From: Paraclostridium benzoelyticum
GTDB lineage: Bacteria > Bacillota > Clostridia > Peptostreptococcales > Peptostreptococcaceae
Assembly: GCF_001006285.1 (NCBI RefSeq)
Contig: NZ_LBBT01000184.1
Span: forward strand, 18,665-82,664
Direction: 5' to 3'
Length of the DNA stretch: 64,000 nt
Below the pieces are notes generated by a model. That model did not search any database and was not told the origin of the DNA. It saw only the letters and a program-made list of their open reading frames with translations. The translations under genes and the position numbers were made by a program. This document shows positions 27,724 to 39,638 of this stretch, piece after piece; the first letter of the stretch is position 1, and every line of letters begins with the position of its first letter.

Positions 27724-28290
27724 TTATCCTTCAACAGCTTCCAAAGCATTATTCTGTTTCTCACTTATACGTAATACGATATTTTCTGGATCAACTTGTA
27801 ATTCAATTTTGTCACTCTGTAGTTCAGGAATTTCTCCAACAGTTATAACATTACCTGCCTTCATTCCATCAACGTCAATAGTTATAGTATCAATCATATG
27901 TTTAGGTAAAGATGTGTATGGAATTTCAAGCTGCATTTTCTCCACTACCCCTTGGATTTTTGCATCATTGACAACAATAATATGAATTACACTGTTTACT
28001 TTTTCATTTGCACTTAATGCTTGAAAACTAATATTTAAAATTTCATCGTTCACTCTATTCATTGATTTTTCCTTGATTTGTACCGGCATTGTTTGTCCTT
28101 CAATATTCATCACCACTTTACTACCTTCACGATTTAGACGAATCAATCTGCGTGCAACAGATTCTTCCATTTGAATAGATATTGGATCTTTCAAAGATTT
28201 CCCGAATACATTTCCAGGAACCAACCCGAGTCGTCTCATTTTTTTTGCCTTTAAATTAAAATTACGTTTTTGAACATTAATAGTTTCCAT
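27724..28290 (-). CDS. rplY: 50S ribosomal protein bL25 / general stress protein Ctc
   Basis: A 188-residue CTC-type bL25: the N-terminal 5S-rRNA-binding domain (NVQKRNFNLKAKKMRRLGLVPGNVFGKS) plus the longer C-terminal TL5/CTC domain (LEIPYTSLPKHMIDTITIDVDGMKAGNVITVGEIPE). It binds 5S rRNA in the large subunit and in Bacillus relatives is stress-induced. Start follows an AGGAGG site. Codon use differs from the neighbours: CGA, CTC, GGG and CCG-type codons occur where surrounding genes use AGA, TTA and GGA. This suggests transfer from a slightly less AT-rich relative. Confidence 0.88.
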   Translation of the reverse strand: METINVQKRNFNLKAKKMRRLGLVPGNVFGKSLKDPISIQMEESVARRLIRLNREGSKVVMNIEGQTMPVQIKEKSMNRVNDEILNISFQALSANEKVNSVIHIIVVNDAKIQGVVEKMQLEIPYTSLPKHMIDTITIDVDGMKAGNVITVGEIPELQSDKIELQVDPENIVLRISEKQNNALEAVEG

Positions 28291-28711
28291 TTTGTTTCCT
28301 CCTAATTATTTTATAATATATGCCTAATTGCAACGCAGTACGTTGCAATGAAACAATCGATAGAAGTTAAATTATTTAAAACTAGACTGTCAAAAGTACT
28401 TCAATGTAAAAGTCTTAATTGTTTTGAACCCTAATAAAAAAAAAGACTCTTCATACAACGCAATAAGCGCGATACTAAAAGCCCTTCTCTAAAGACGGTT
28501 CTTTTTTATTTGTAATTTTAATTATAGTATATAGCAGTTACGACCCAAAATCAAGGCAACCATTTTCCTAATCGTATATACTTTTATTGTAATTACATAT
28601 AAATTCCCTTGTAATAAAAAAAGTATTGATTAAAAAATCAATACCTTTTTCATAAATTTCAATGACATAAACTAATCATACTTATATTAAGATTATCTTT
28701 CCAACTATTTT
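28291..28711. promoter_or_regulatory. bL25 upstream region with perfect palindrome
   Basis: About 420 bases. The palindrome at 28327-28349 is ATTGCAACG-CAGTA-CGTTGCAAT, perfect 9-base arms 37 bases before the bL25 start. It may be an operator or a 5'-UTR hairpin. A T-rich block near 28437-28445 may end a transcript. The DEAD-helicase terminator lies at 28614-28652. Confidence 0.5.
28614..28652 (-). terminator. Terminator after the DEAD-box helicase gene
   Basis: AAAAAGTATTGATT / AATCAATACCTTTTT stem with T-tract on the minus strand, 60 bases past the helicase stop. Confidence 0.75.
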
Positions 28712-29965
28712 TTAATTTTTACTTTTATTTTTATTTGTAAATTTAGCTTTGCTTTTATTGCCGTTATTTCTGTTAGGTCTTTTTCTACCTCTATTGTTCT
28801 TATTCCCTGATACAGTTATATCCTCTGCACTAGATGCAAAGCTGTGATTTTCTACAACTTCAATCTTTTTGTTTATAAGTTTTTCTATAGCCTTATAAAG
28901 ATCTCTTTCTTCCATTGCACAAAATGCTGTTGCTCTACCACTTCTTCCCGCTCTTCCTGTTCTTCCGATTCTATGAACATAAGTCTCTGCAACTTCTGGT
29001 AAATCATAATTTATTACATATGGTAGATCATCAATATCAATCCCTCTTGCAGCTATATCAGTTGCTACCAGTACTCTAATCTTACCTTCTTTAAAATTAT
29101 TTAATGCTAGCTGTCTTGCATTTTGTGACTTATTGCCATGTATTGCAGCAGCACTTATTGATGATGATATTAGCTGTTGTGTTATTTTATTTGCTCCATG
29201 TTTTGTTCTTGAAAATACAAGTACAGATTCTTTTGGGTTACTTTTTAATAACTCTATAAGTAAATTTGTCTTTTGCTTTTTACTTACAAAGTAAATATTT
29301 TGGTCAACCATCTCAGTTGTTGATGAAACTGGTGCAACCTCTACTCTAACTGGATTTTTAAATATTGAATCTGCTAATTTTGATATTTCCTTTGGCATAG
29401 TAGCTGAGAAAAATATATTTTGTCTAACCTTTGGAAGGTAACTCATTATTCTTTTTACATCATGTATCATACCCATATCTAACATGCTGTCAGCTTCATC
29501 TAAAACAAAGTGTTTAACATCATTTAATTTTAAGAATTTTTGATTATATAAATCAAGCATTCTACCTGGAGTTGCTATTAGTATATCTACCCCTTGCTTT
29601 AATGCTTTAGTTTGAGGATTTTGAGATACACCTCCAAATATAACTAAACTTTTTATATTTGTATGTCTTGCATAAGCTGCAAAGTTTTCTTCTATTTGTA
29701 TTGCTAATTCTCTTGTAGGTGCTAGTATTACCGCTTTTATAGTTCTTTTACCTTTTAGTGATTTTTTATCATTATATATTTGTTGTATTATAGGTATTGC
29801 AAAAGATGCTGTTTTTCCAGTACCTGTCTGTGCACATCCTAATAAATCTCTACCTTCTAATAATGGTGTTATTGACTTTGATTGTATCGGTGTTGGTTTT
29901 AAATATCCTTCTTCCTTTAGTGCTTTTTGTATTGGTTTAATTATGTCTAAATCTGTAAATAGCAT
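28712..29965 (-). CDS. DEAD-box ATP-dependent RNA helicase
   Basis: A 417-residue RhlE/CshA-like RNA helicase. Q motif KPTPIQSKSI, motif I CAQTGTGKTASFA, Ia PTRELAIQ, II VLDEADSMLDMG, III SATMP, and C-terminal motifs VLVATDIAARGIDIDDL and YVHRIGRTGRAG. A basic, Asn/Lys/Arg-rich tail (GNKNNRGRKRPNRNNGNKSK) would bind RNA. It unwinds RNA duplexes in ribosome assembly, cold adaptation or mRNA decay. Single gene with AAGGAG site. Whether it is the cshA, cshB or rhlE orthologue is not decided here. Confidence 0.93.
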   Translation of the reverse strand: MLFTDLDIIKPIQKALKEEGYLKPTPIQSKSITPLLEGRDLLGCAQTGTGKTASFAIPIIQQIYNDKKSLKGKRTIKAVILAPTRELAIQIEENFAAYARHTNIKSLVIFGGVSQNPQTKALKQGVDILIATPGRMLDLYNQKFLKLNDVKHFVLDEADSMLDMGMIHDVKRIMSYLPKVRQNIFFSATMPKEISKLADSIFKNPVRVEVAPVSSTTEMVDQNIYFVSKKQKTNLLIELLKSNPKESVLVFSRTKHGANKITQQLISSSISAAAIHGNKSQNARQLALNNFKEGKIRVLVATDIAARGIDIDDLPYVINYDLPEVAETYVHRIGRTGRAGRSGRATAFCAMEERDLYKAIEKLINKKIEVVENHSFASSAEDITVSGNKNNRGRKRPNRNNGNKSKAKFTNKNKSKN

Positions 29966-30011
29966 TTATATCTCCTTTTTGTTTCCTTTTATATTAATCT
30001 AAATTGTTTAC

Positions 30012-30075
30012 AAAATAAAATAAACACTTCCTATGCCATTTAATATCTAAACATAAAAAGTGCTTATCTTTTCTA
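30012..30075 (-). terminator. Probable terminator after BceB-like permease gene
   Basis: Minus-strand ATAAGCACTT ... AAGTGTTTAT arms with a T/A-rich tail, in the gap between the permease stop and the helicase start. The loop is long, so the call is weak. Confidence 0.4.
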
Positions 30076-30177
30076 TTATACATCATATCTTTTAAAATAA
30101 CGATATATATTTATTATTTAGTACTTAAATTTTAAGTATTTTATAGTTTTATATTATTCTTAAGCTTAATAAATCTA

Positions 30178-32202
30178 TTAATAATCATTATTAACTATCC
30201 TTTTATATCCACTATATGTAGCTAAAAAGTAGATACCATATATGATTAATATTGAACTTATTGAAATAATATTATTGCTTATCATATCATAGTTTCCAAA
30301 CATTTTGATAAAATTATTTGCTACTTTTATACCAACTATATTGTGAACCAATGCAAGTCCAATAGGAAGTATAAAGTATAGTAAAACCTGTAAAAATATC
30401 GATTTATTTATCATTTCCGTACTTACGCCAAGCCTTCTAAGTGTCTTATATCTTTCCATACTCTCAGTGGCACCAGCTAGTTGGCTAATGGCTAGCACTG
30501 CTGCACTAGATATTAAAAATACTATTCCTATATAAAGTCCTACAAACAAGAATATATTTGAAGTTGCCATACTATTTTCAAAACACCATATCTTAGTAAT
30601 AGCAAGTATTTTATGTGAATTCTCTTTTCCATATGTATCTTCTATTACTTTATCAATATTTTTTGATACCATTTTTTCTTTATCTAATTTATTTCCTTTA
30701 TAGTTAAGACTTAGATTTTTTTCATAAATATTCATATCTTTGACTTGATTATCATTAACTATTAAAGTTGTCTGATTCATACTCATCGGAAGTGTTTTAA
30801 TTGATTCAAATTCATATGATTTATTTACGTTAAGTATATTGTTATTTATTTTAATATCATCATTGTTTTCTATAAAATCTTTTACTGCTTCTTCCATCGA
30901 TGCCATATCAGTAAGTAGTGTAACTTCACCTTCTCTTAAGTCTAAACCTTTTTTATTTTGCATTTTCATAATCTTATTGTAATCAGATATTTTAATTATA
31001 GGTACATTAAAATCACCAGTATCATCTATTTGTTTTTTCAAAAACTGATTATTTGTATTTTTAAACATCTTCTTGAAAGGCATCTCACTGTTATATAAAT
31101 TATACTTTAAAATATCACTCCCATAATCACCTAAGTTTATTCCATGCTCCTTTAAGTATTGATCAATTTCGATATTATCTTTTTTCCCTTTAACTTCTAT
31201 ACTCATCCACAGATCAAATGGTGTTTGAAATTCTACTGTATTTTCAAAAGAATTTTTCATACCTATTCCTGTTGACATCATCCCTATTGCTACAAATAAC
31301 ATTAAACATATTATACTTATAGATATATAATGAGTATTTATTTTACTATTAAACTGTCTTAATGTGAAAGTATTAAGATTTTTTAGGTAATAGTTTTTGC
31401 TACTTTGGATAACTTTTATTAAAAATCCTGCCAATGCTCTAAAGAATAGCACAGTACCTATAATTCCTAAACATATAGACTTTTTAAACTCTGGTGTATT
31501 TAAGTTAACTAACGTATTTTCTAGTATAAGTTTATAAGAATATCCTAAACAAATTATAGAAAAAATAAATAGTATTACCGATATAGATAAATTTGTTTTT
31601 TTAAGCTTTTGATTAGCTTTTGACCCATTTATCAAATCAATCAAATTATATCTTGATACCACTATAAAATTTAATACCATAACTACCATAAATATTATTC
31701 CAAAATAAAATATTGTTTTTAAGCAAGCTTCTTTAGAGAATATAAATTGATATTTAGTCATACTAGTTTTAAATAGTTTTGCAGTTATTCCAGCTAATCC
31801 TTGTGATAAAAATACTCCTACAAAAATCCCTGCTAATAATGACAATATTCCTATTATAATAGTTTCAGTAAATAAAATTATAGATATCTTTTTTTTACTA
31901 ATTCCTAAGGTCATATATATACCAAATTCTTTATTTCGCTTCTTTATCATAAAATTATTTGCATATATTACTAAAAATCCTAAAATAAAAGATACGAATC
32001 CTGAAACTACAGATATTATTTGTGAAATTAGGTGTACATAATTCTTTTTGCTTTCTGATAAATCCATCATTATGGTCTGAGAATCTAATGAGTTAAATAT
32101 GTAAAATACACAAACTCCTAATGCTAGTGTAAGAAAATATATACTATAAGCTCTCATACTTCTTTTTACATTTCTTGAAGATAATTTAAATAACACTGTC
32201 AC
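30178..32202 (-). CDS. BceB-like ABC permease (peptide antibiotic resistance)
   Basis: About 674 residues with BceB topology: ten hydrophobic helices and a large extracellular domain (about residues 310-530) between helices 7 and 8. FtsX-type segments KKRNKEFGIYMTLGISKKKISIIL and SMERYKTLRRLGVSTEMINKS couple to the ATPase. BceB-type permeases free lipid II-cycle intermediates from antimicrobial peptides and pass flux information to the BceS-type kinase. A GGAGG site points to the GTG at 32202; a second GTG lies two codons later. It overlaps the ATPase gene's 3' end. Confidence 0.88.
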   Translation of the reverse strand: MTVLFKLSSRNVKRSMRAYSIYFLTLALGVCVFYIFNSLDSQTIMMDLSESKKNYVHLISQIISVVSGFVSFILGFLVIYANNFMIKKRNKEFGIYMTLGISKKKISIILFTETIIIGILSLLAGIFVGVFLSQGLAGITAKLFKTSMTKYQFIFSKEACLKTIFYFGIIFMVVMVLNFIVVSRYNLIDLINGSKANQKLKKTNLSISVILFIFSIICLGYSYKLILENTLVNLNTPEFKKSICLGIIGTVLFFRALAGFLIKVIQSSKNYYLKNLNTFTLRQFNSKINTHYISISIICLMLFVAIGMMSTGIGMKNSFENTVEFQTPFDLWMSIEVKGKKDNIEIDQYLKEHGINLGDYGSDILKYNLYNSEMPFKKMFKNTNNQFLKKQIDDTGDFNVPIIKISDYNKIMKMQNKKGLDLREGEVTLLTDMASMEEAVKDFIENNDDIKINNNILNVNKSYEFESIKTLPMSMNQTTLIVNDNQVKDMNIYEKNLSLNYKGNKLDKEKMVSKNIDKVIEDTYGKENSHKILAITKIWCFENSMATSNIFLFVGLYIGIVFLISSAAVLAISQLAGATESMERYKTLRRLGVSTEMINKSIFLQVLLYFILPIGLALVHNIVGIKVANNFIKMFGNYDMISNNIISISSILIIYGIYFLATYSGYKRIVNNDY

Positions 32203-32953
32203 AGTCACCTCCAAGAAGTGTAACTACTTCTAAAATTCTTTTGAAAAATTCTTTTCTACTATCGTTTCCTCTTATAAGCTCATTAAAAATTTTTCCGTCT
32301 TTTATAAATAATATTCTTTTACAATAACTCGCTGTAAAAGCATCATGAGTAACCATCATTATTGTAGAATTTAAAGTTTCATTTAAATTTGATATACTTT
32401 CAAGTAATATTCTTGAAGACTTAGAATCTAGAGCTCCAGTTGGTTCATCTGCTAATATTAACGATGGATTTGTAATTATCGCTCTTGCCGATGCTACTCT
32501 TTGTTTTTGTCCTCCTGATATTTCATAAGGAAATTTATTTAGTATATCTGATATATTTAACTTATTTGCAACTTGCTTTACTTGTATATCTATATCTTTT
32601 CCTTTGACTCCTATAACTGATAACGCTAAGGATATATTTTCATATACAGATAGCGTGTCTAATAAATTAAAATCTTGAAATATAAATCCTAAATTCTCTC
32701 TTCTAAACTTCTCTATATTTTTTCTAGATAAAGTAGTTATATCCTTACCATCTATCTTTATAGACCCTGTTGTTACTTTATCTATTGTTGCTATACAGTT
32801 TAATAATGTAGTTTTTCCGCTTCCGCTTGGCCCCATTATTCCTACAAACTCACCTTTATCAACTTCAAATGATATATTATTTATTGCTTTTGTTAGATTT
32901 TTTTTATTTCCATAGTATTTTTCTATGTTTTTAACTTCTAGTATTGTGTTCAT
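32186..32953 (-). CDS. BceA-like ABC ATPase
   Basis: A 255-residue ATPase: Walker [15 protein letters not shown]-loop [12 protein letters not shown], signature [15 protein letters not shown], Walker [13 protein letters not shown] and switch His MMVTHDAF. The [13 protein letters not shown] and ADEPTGALD stretches are typical of the peptide-sensing Bce subgroup. It pairs with the overlapping permease and lies downstream of a BceRS-like two-component pair and its palindromic box. Confidence 0.92.
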   Translation of the reverse strand: MNTILEVKNIEKYYGNKKNLTKAINNISFEVDKGEFVGIMGPSGSGKTTLLNCIATIDKVTTGSIKIDGKDITTLSRKNIEKFRRENLGFIFQDFNLLDTLSVYENISLALSVIGVKGKDIDIQVKQVANKLNISDILNKFPYEISGGQKQRVASARAIITNPSLILADEPTGALDSKSSRILLESISNLNETLNSTIMMVTHDAFTASYCKRILFIKDGKIFNELIRGNDSRKEFFKRILEVVTLLGGDCDSVI

Positions 32954-33106
32954 ATATTCCTCCCCCTAAAATGTATAATCTATTACCTATTAATAAATTA
33001 AATTTTCTTTTCTTATTTAGATTTAATCTTCTATTTCTAGATAATGAATTTATTTTATACTTATAGATTATAGTATCTAGAGTTTTTATTTAATAACTTA
33101 ACCTTA

Positions 33107-33136
33107 CATAAAACTTACACTGGTGTAAGTTTTATG
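33107..33136. promoter_or_regulatory. 30-base perfect palindrome, candidate BceR box
   Basis: Perfect 14-base arms around TG, with the inner part TTACA-CTGG-TGTAA. This fits the TnACA-N4-TGTnA pattern described for BceR-type regulators in Firmicutes. It sits between the kinase stop and the ATPase start, about 40 bases upstream of a TACTATAAT -10 box. It might also terminate the kinase transcript, but the 2-base centre and lack of a long T-tract favour an operator. Confidence 0.65.
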
Positions 33137-33142
33137 CAAAAA

Positions 33143-34189
33143 TTAATTATTAATTATTTTCATCATATTATTTTCTGGGAAGGTGATTTTAACTACTGTG
33201 TATTCATTTATTTTTGAATCTATGGATATACCTAGAGACATTTTATCTGCTAGTTTTTTAGAAATGTATAACCCCATTCCAGTTGATTTTTTAAGCTTTC
33301 TTCCATTTAATCCTGTGAATCCTTTTTCAAATACTTTCCTTAAATCTTTTTCATCTATCCCTATACCATTATCTTCAATAAATAACTCTGTACTGTTGCT
33401 ATGTTCTTCAATATAAATTTTTATTTTCCCATTTGCTCTATATAGCTTCTTATTTATAGATTTATTTCCAATATATTTTACTGAGTTTATTATAATTTGA
33501 TTTAAGATAAATTCCACCCATTTGTTATCACAATACACATTCTTATTAAAGTCTTGTATATCTATTGATATATCTTTATCTCTTATAGCTTTTTTATTTC
33601 TTCTTATTGTGTTATTTACACACTGCCTTAAGCTTATTTCTTTTACTATATAATCTTTTTCTAGTTCATTACTTTTAGAGTAATATAAAACTTGTTCTAT
33701 ATAATTTTCTATCTTTTCAATTTCTTCTAGTATGCTTAATGTATGTTCATTTTTATTATTTTCTATTATTAGTTTACTAGATGCTATAGGCGTTTTAATT
33801 TCGTGCACCCACATATCTATATATTCTTTGTATTCTTCTTGTATAAATATATATTTATTTACCTCTTCATGCATTCCCTTATCTGTAACACTGATCACAT
33901 CATATAATAATTGTCCTTCAATAAATTCTGGTCTATTTATTACAACAGGTAACAGGTATTTTCTATCTAAATCATTTAATATATTTTTAGTCTCATTATA
34001 ATATCTTGATTTTCTATTGTAATCATGGATTATTTCAATTGCATTTAGTACTACCCATAGAGTTATTATAAATTTTATAGTTATATCTTCTACTTGTAAT
34101 AACCCTAATATATATACTACAAAAACTAAAAATGACAATCTAAGAACTATGTAAAATTGTTTATCCTTTATATATTCTTTTATATTCAT
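33143..34189 (-). CDS. BceS-like intramembrane-sensing histidine kinase
   Basis: A 348-residue kinase with two closely spaced membrane helices (about 13-30 and 35-52) and almost no extracellular loop, the hallmark of BceS-type kinases that read their signal from the ABC transporter. H-box WVHEIKTPIASSKLIIE (His near 127), HATPase ELFIEDNGIGIDEKDL and TGMGLYISKKLADKM. It lies 3 bases after the regulator gene. Confidence 0.92.
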   Translation of the reverse strand: MNIKEYIKDKQFYIVLRLSFLVFVVYILGLLQVEDITIKFIITLWVVLNAIEIIHDYNRKSRYYNETKNILNDLDRKYLLPVVINRPEFIEGQLLYDVISVTDKGMHEEVNKYIFIQEEYKEYIDMWVHEIKTPIASSKLIIENNKNEHTLSILEEIEKIENYIEQVLYYSKSNELEKDYIVKEISLRQCVNNTIRRNKKAIRDKDISIDIQDFNKNVYCDNKWVEFILNQIIINSVKYIGNKSINKKLYRANGKIKIYIEEHSNSTELFIEDNGIGIDEKDLRKVFEKGFTGLNGRKLKKSTGMGLYISKKLADKMSLGISIDSKINEYTVVKITFPENNMMKIINN

Positions 34190-34192
34190 AAG

Positions 34193-34861
34193 TTACGGCA
34201 TTATATAGCCTATTCCCCTTTTTGTCTGTATATAGTCATTACATCCTACTATCTCTAGTCTTTTTCTAAGTCTATTTATATTTACGGTTAGAGTATTATC
34301 ATCTATAAATAAATCTAAATCCCATAAATAATCCATCAAATCTCCTCTTGATACTATTTTGCCTTTATTTTTCATTAAACAATTTAATATTCTAAATTCA
34401 TTCTTTGTCAGTTCTAATTCTTTATCATCAAAACAAATACTATTTTTACTCAAATCTAATTCTAAATTTTTATATGTAAGTATTTCTACAGGTGTATTTT
34501 TATAAGTTCTTCTTAATATTGAATTTATATGAGCTAAAAGTATTTGTGTGTTATATGGCTTTGTTATAAAATCATCAGCTCCTAAGTTCATACTCATAAG
34601 CTCGTCCATTTCTGTATCTCTGCTTGTTACTACTATTATTGGTACATCCGATTTTTTTCTTATTTCTCTACATATATAATATCCATCACATATTGGTAGG
34701 TTTATATCTAGTAATATTAAATGAGGTTTTTCGTTTAGTGTATTTTCTACTATGTTTTCAAATTCCTCCATTATTACTACTTCGTAGTTATAATTAACTA
34801 AGAAATTTTTTAGCTCAATTCTTATTTTTTCGTCGTCTTCTATTAAAATAATTTTTTCCAT
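34193..34861 (-). CDS. BceR-like OmpR-family response regulator
   Basis: A 222-residue regulator: receiver with IEDDEKI pocket, phospho-Asp in LILLDINLPICDG, VVTSRD and DDFITKPYNTQILLAHI; winged helix with LTKNEFRILNCLMKNKGKIVSR and DDNTLTVNINRLRKRLE. First gene of the Bce module; its probable box lies before the transporter genes. A 12-base palindrome (TTACTTAAGTAA, 34931-34942) upstream may be a second regulatory site. Confidence 0.92.
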   Translation of the reverse strand: MEKIILIEDDEKIRIELKNFLVNYNYEVVIMEEFENIVENTLNEKPHLILLDINLPICDGYYICREIRKKSDVPIIVVTSRDTEMDELMSMNLGADDFITKPYNTQILLAHINSILRRTYKNTPVEILTYKNLELDLSKNSICFDDKELELTKNEFRILNCLMKNKGKIVSRGDLMDYLWDLDLFIDDNTLTVNINRLRKRLEIVGCNDYIQTKRGIGYIMP

Positions 34862-35078
34862 TCAAAATTCCCCTTTCCTATTCTTATTATATCAATATAA
34901 TCTAGAGTTTCATCTTTTGAAAGTTCTTTTTTACTTAAGTAAGCAATATTATAGGATAGTCTTAATTTAATAGTTTTATCTTTGTTATAATTTTTTACGT
35001 TTATTTGTTTTATTTAATGCTTTTATTTTTTCATTATTTTTATTTATTAATATTAATGATATTTCTTTATTTTTCATA
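34862..35078. other. Upstream region of the BceR-like gene
   Basis: Contains the palindrome TTACTTAAGTAA (34931-34942) and AT-rich sequence; no gene seen. Confidence 0.4.
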
Positions 35079-35110
35079 AAAAAAATCATACTATCATAGT
35101 ATGATTTTTT
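35079..35110 (-). terminator. katG terminator
   Basis: AAAAATCATACTA / TAGTATGATTTTT stem with T-tract on the minus strand, placed right after an ssrA 3'-end-like fragment exactly as the true ssrA terminator is. Confidence 0.75.
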
Positions 35111-35140
35111 CGTGTATTTTAATATTTGAGACAATTCACA
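35111..35140 (-). repeat. ssrA 3'-end-like fragment (candidate att remnant) 1
   Basis: Minus strand GTCTCAAATATTAAAATACACG, then a terminator hairpin, resembles the ssrA end GTCTCCACCATTGAAATACACG followed by its hairpin. The bases before GTCTC (TGTGAAT) are shared with the copy at 53313-53342 but not with ssrA itself. Interpreted as the far attachment site of an element inserted at tmRNA. Confidence 0.55.
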
Positions 35141-35154
35141 GGAATACTATTATT

Positions 35155-37699
<2,545 letters not shown>

Positions 37700-38527
37700 C
37701 TAATACTTCATAAAAGTTATAGAAAAAGTAGTTCCGACTCCCTTTTCACTACTAACATCTATATATCCATTATGAGATTCAATAATTGATTTAGATATTG
37801 CCACTCCTATACCTACTGAATCTCTTTTACTTGAAGTACTATTTTTATAAAATCGATTAAATATCTTTCTTATCTCACTTTGTTCTATTCCCTCACCCGT
37901 ATCTTGTATTATTACTTTGTAAAATACAGAATTACTTATTAAATTTACCTTTACACTCCCACCTTTTGGTGTATGTTCAATACCATTTTTTAAAATATTA
38001 TTAAATGCCTCTTTTAACCAAAACTTATCTTGATTTAATATAATGTTGTCGCAATTATTTAATTCTAACTTAACATCTTTTTCTTTTGCAAACTCCTCAA
38101 AGTTGTATACTACTTCTTTTACAGTTTGATTTAAACTTTGTTCTTTTTTACAAAACTCAACTGTATTTGTATCTAACTTTGCTAATTTTAATATGCTCTG
38201 AATCATAACATTCATATTATTAAGCTGAATTCTATTATCATTTAAGAATTTTATTTTTTGTTCTTCTGTTATTTTTCTATTTAATAATATATCATTATAT
38301 AAAATCATAGTAGCCAGCTTTGTTTTTAATTGATGAGATATATTTTGCAATAATTCAACTAAGTATTCTTTTTCTTTTTGAGTATTGCTAATATTATTTT
38401 TAATTATTCTTCTAACATTTGAAAATTCTACAGCTAGTTTAGAAAAGTCACCTTCTTTATCCTCATTTATTATATGAGCATAATCATCATCTAATATTTT
38501 ATTTGCCGCTAGTGTTAGATTTCTCAC
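37700..38527 (-). CDS. Histidine kinase, catalytic half of a split kinase
   Basis: A 275-residue protein with no membrane helix. It begins with a linker, then a phosphoacceptor helix with His near residue 66 in LLQNISHQLKTKLATMILYND, then HATPase motifs (NNILKNGIEHTPKGG; IQDTGEGIEQSEI; SVGIGVAISKSII). The usual Pro after KT is Lys here (HQLKTK). The GTG start overlaps the stop of the preceding membrane-sensor ORF (GTGA), and together they would form a normal 407-residue kinase. Either a one-base indel in the nearby T6 run split one gene, or two translationally coupled polypeptides reassemble. The dimerisation and ATPase motifs otherwise look intact. Confidence 0.75.
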   Translation of the reverse strand: MRNLTLAANKILDDDYAHIINEDKEGDFSKLAVEFSNVRRIIKNNISNTQKEKEYLVELLQNISHQLKTKLATMILYNDILLNRKITEEQKIKFLNDNRIQLNNMNVMIQSILKLAKLDTNTVEFCKKEQSLNQTVKEVVYNFEEFAKEKDVKLELNNCDNIILNQDKFWLKEAFNNILKNGIEHTPKGGSVKVNLISNSVFYKVIIQDTGEGIEQSEIRKIFNRFYKNSTSSKRDSVGIGVAISKSIIESHNGYIDVSSEKGVGTTFSITFMKY

Positions 38528-38922
38528 TTTCTTAAAAAAGTATACTGTATATAATTTAATATAATTAATAAAACTGATAAAATCAGACTTAATATTATAA
38601 CATTATAATTATCGGTAATATTAGGAAATAAATTGCTACTAAGATTATCTGTTATACCATACTGTTTTAAAATCTCACGACCAGATTCCTTATCTTTTTC
38701 ACTAATATTTTGCGTTACTATAGAGATTATTTTCGACTCTAGGTTTGGATCAACACTTACAGTTTTTGATATTATACTTCCAACTATACCAATATAATCT
38801 TGCTTTTGTTTTTTAATATAATCATTATACATCCATAATTGTAGTGACATAAATAAAGTAAGGATTAGTGTTAATATAATAGTACTTTTTTTGATTTCTT
38901 CATTTATAAAAACTCTATTCAA
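38524..38922 (-). CDS. Membrane sensor half of a split histidine kinase
   Basis: A 132-residue protein with two membrane helices (about 13-32 and 108-127) around a 75-residue extracytoplasmic loop. It ends in QYTFLRK, exactly where a cytoplasmic linker should begin. The next ORF continues with RNLTLAANKILDDD in another frame. It begins right after the response regulator gene. As it stands it has no catalytic domain, so it is functional only with the overlapping downstream product or if the frameshift is a sequencing or phase-variable event. Confidence 0.75.
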   Translation of the reverse strand: MNRVFINEEIKKSTIILTLILTLFMSLQLWMYNDYIKKQKQDYIGIVGSIISKTVSVDPNLESKIISIVTQNISEKDKESGREILKQYGITDNLSSNLFPNITDNYNVIILSLILSVLLIILNYIQYTFLRK

Positions 38923-38924
38923 TA

Positions 38925-39620
38925 TTATTCACTCCTTACTTCTATATCCCACTTATAACCCAAACCACGTTTAGTTATAATATAGTTCGGATTTTTAGGG
39001 TCATCTTCTATTTTTTCTCTCAGTCTTTTTATATATACTGATAGGGTATTTTCATCAAAAAACACATCATCACTGCTACCTGTAATACTTCCAAGTATGT
39101 CGTGCCTTTCTAAATTTTTCAGAGGATTTTTCATAAATAATATTAATAATTTATATTCTAATGCTGTTATATTTAAAAGTTCATCATTTTTATATACATT
39201 AGCTGTTGACATATTAACAGTTATCTCATTACTGATTAAGATATTTTTTAATTCTTTTATTTTATTTGATCGTAGTTGAACTTTAATTCGAGCTACTAAT
39301 TCTCTAACACCAAATGGTTTTGCTAAATAGTCATTTGCTCCTATTTCTAACCCCATTACAATATTAACTTCATCATCTAATGCTGTCAAAAATATAATGG
39401 GTATACTTGATTTTTCTCTAACATATTTACAAAAATCATAACCACTTCCATCAGGTAAATTTACATCTAAAAGTATTAAATTAAATTCTTCTTTGTTAAA
39501 GCAACTTTTGGCTTCATCAATAGTACAAGCTCTTGTTATATTATAACCTTCATCAGTTAATGAAAATTCTAGTGCATAACCTAATGAAACATCATCTTCT
39601 ACAAATAATATATTATCCAT
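38925..39620 (-). CDS. OmpR-family response regulator
   Basis: A 231-residue regulator: receiver with FVEDDVSLG pocket, phospho-Asp in LILLDVNLPDGSG, FLTALD and NDYLAKPFGVRELVARI; winged helix with ITALEYKLLILFMKNPLKNLERHDIL and DENTLSVYIKRLREKIE. It lies between the ABC permease gene (18-base gap) and the split kinase, in one operon with both. Confidence 0.92.
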   Translation of the reverse strand: MDNILFVEDDVSLGYALEFSLTDEGYNITRACTIDEAKSCFNKEEFNLILLDVNLPDGSGYDFCKYVREKSSIPIIFLTALDDEVNIVMGLEIGANDYLAKPFGVRELVARIKVQLRSNKIKELKNILISNEITVNMSTANVYKNDELLNITALEYKLLILFMKNPLKNLERHDILGSITGSSDDVFFDENTLSVYIKRLREKIEDDPKNPNYIITKRGLGYKWDIEVRSE

Positions 39621-39638
39621 TCAAATCCTCCTTAATCG

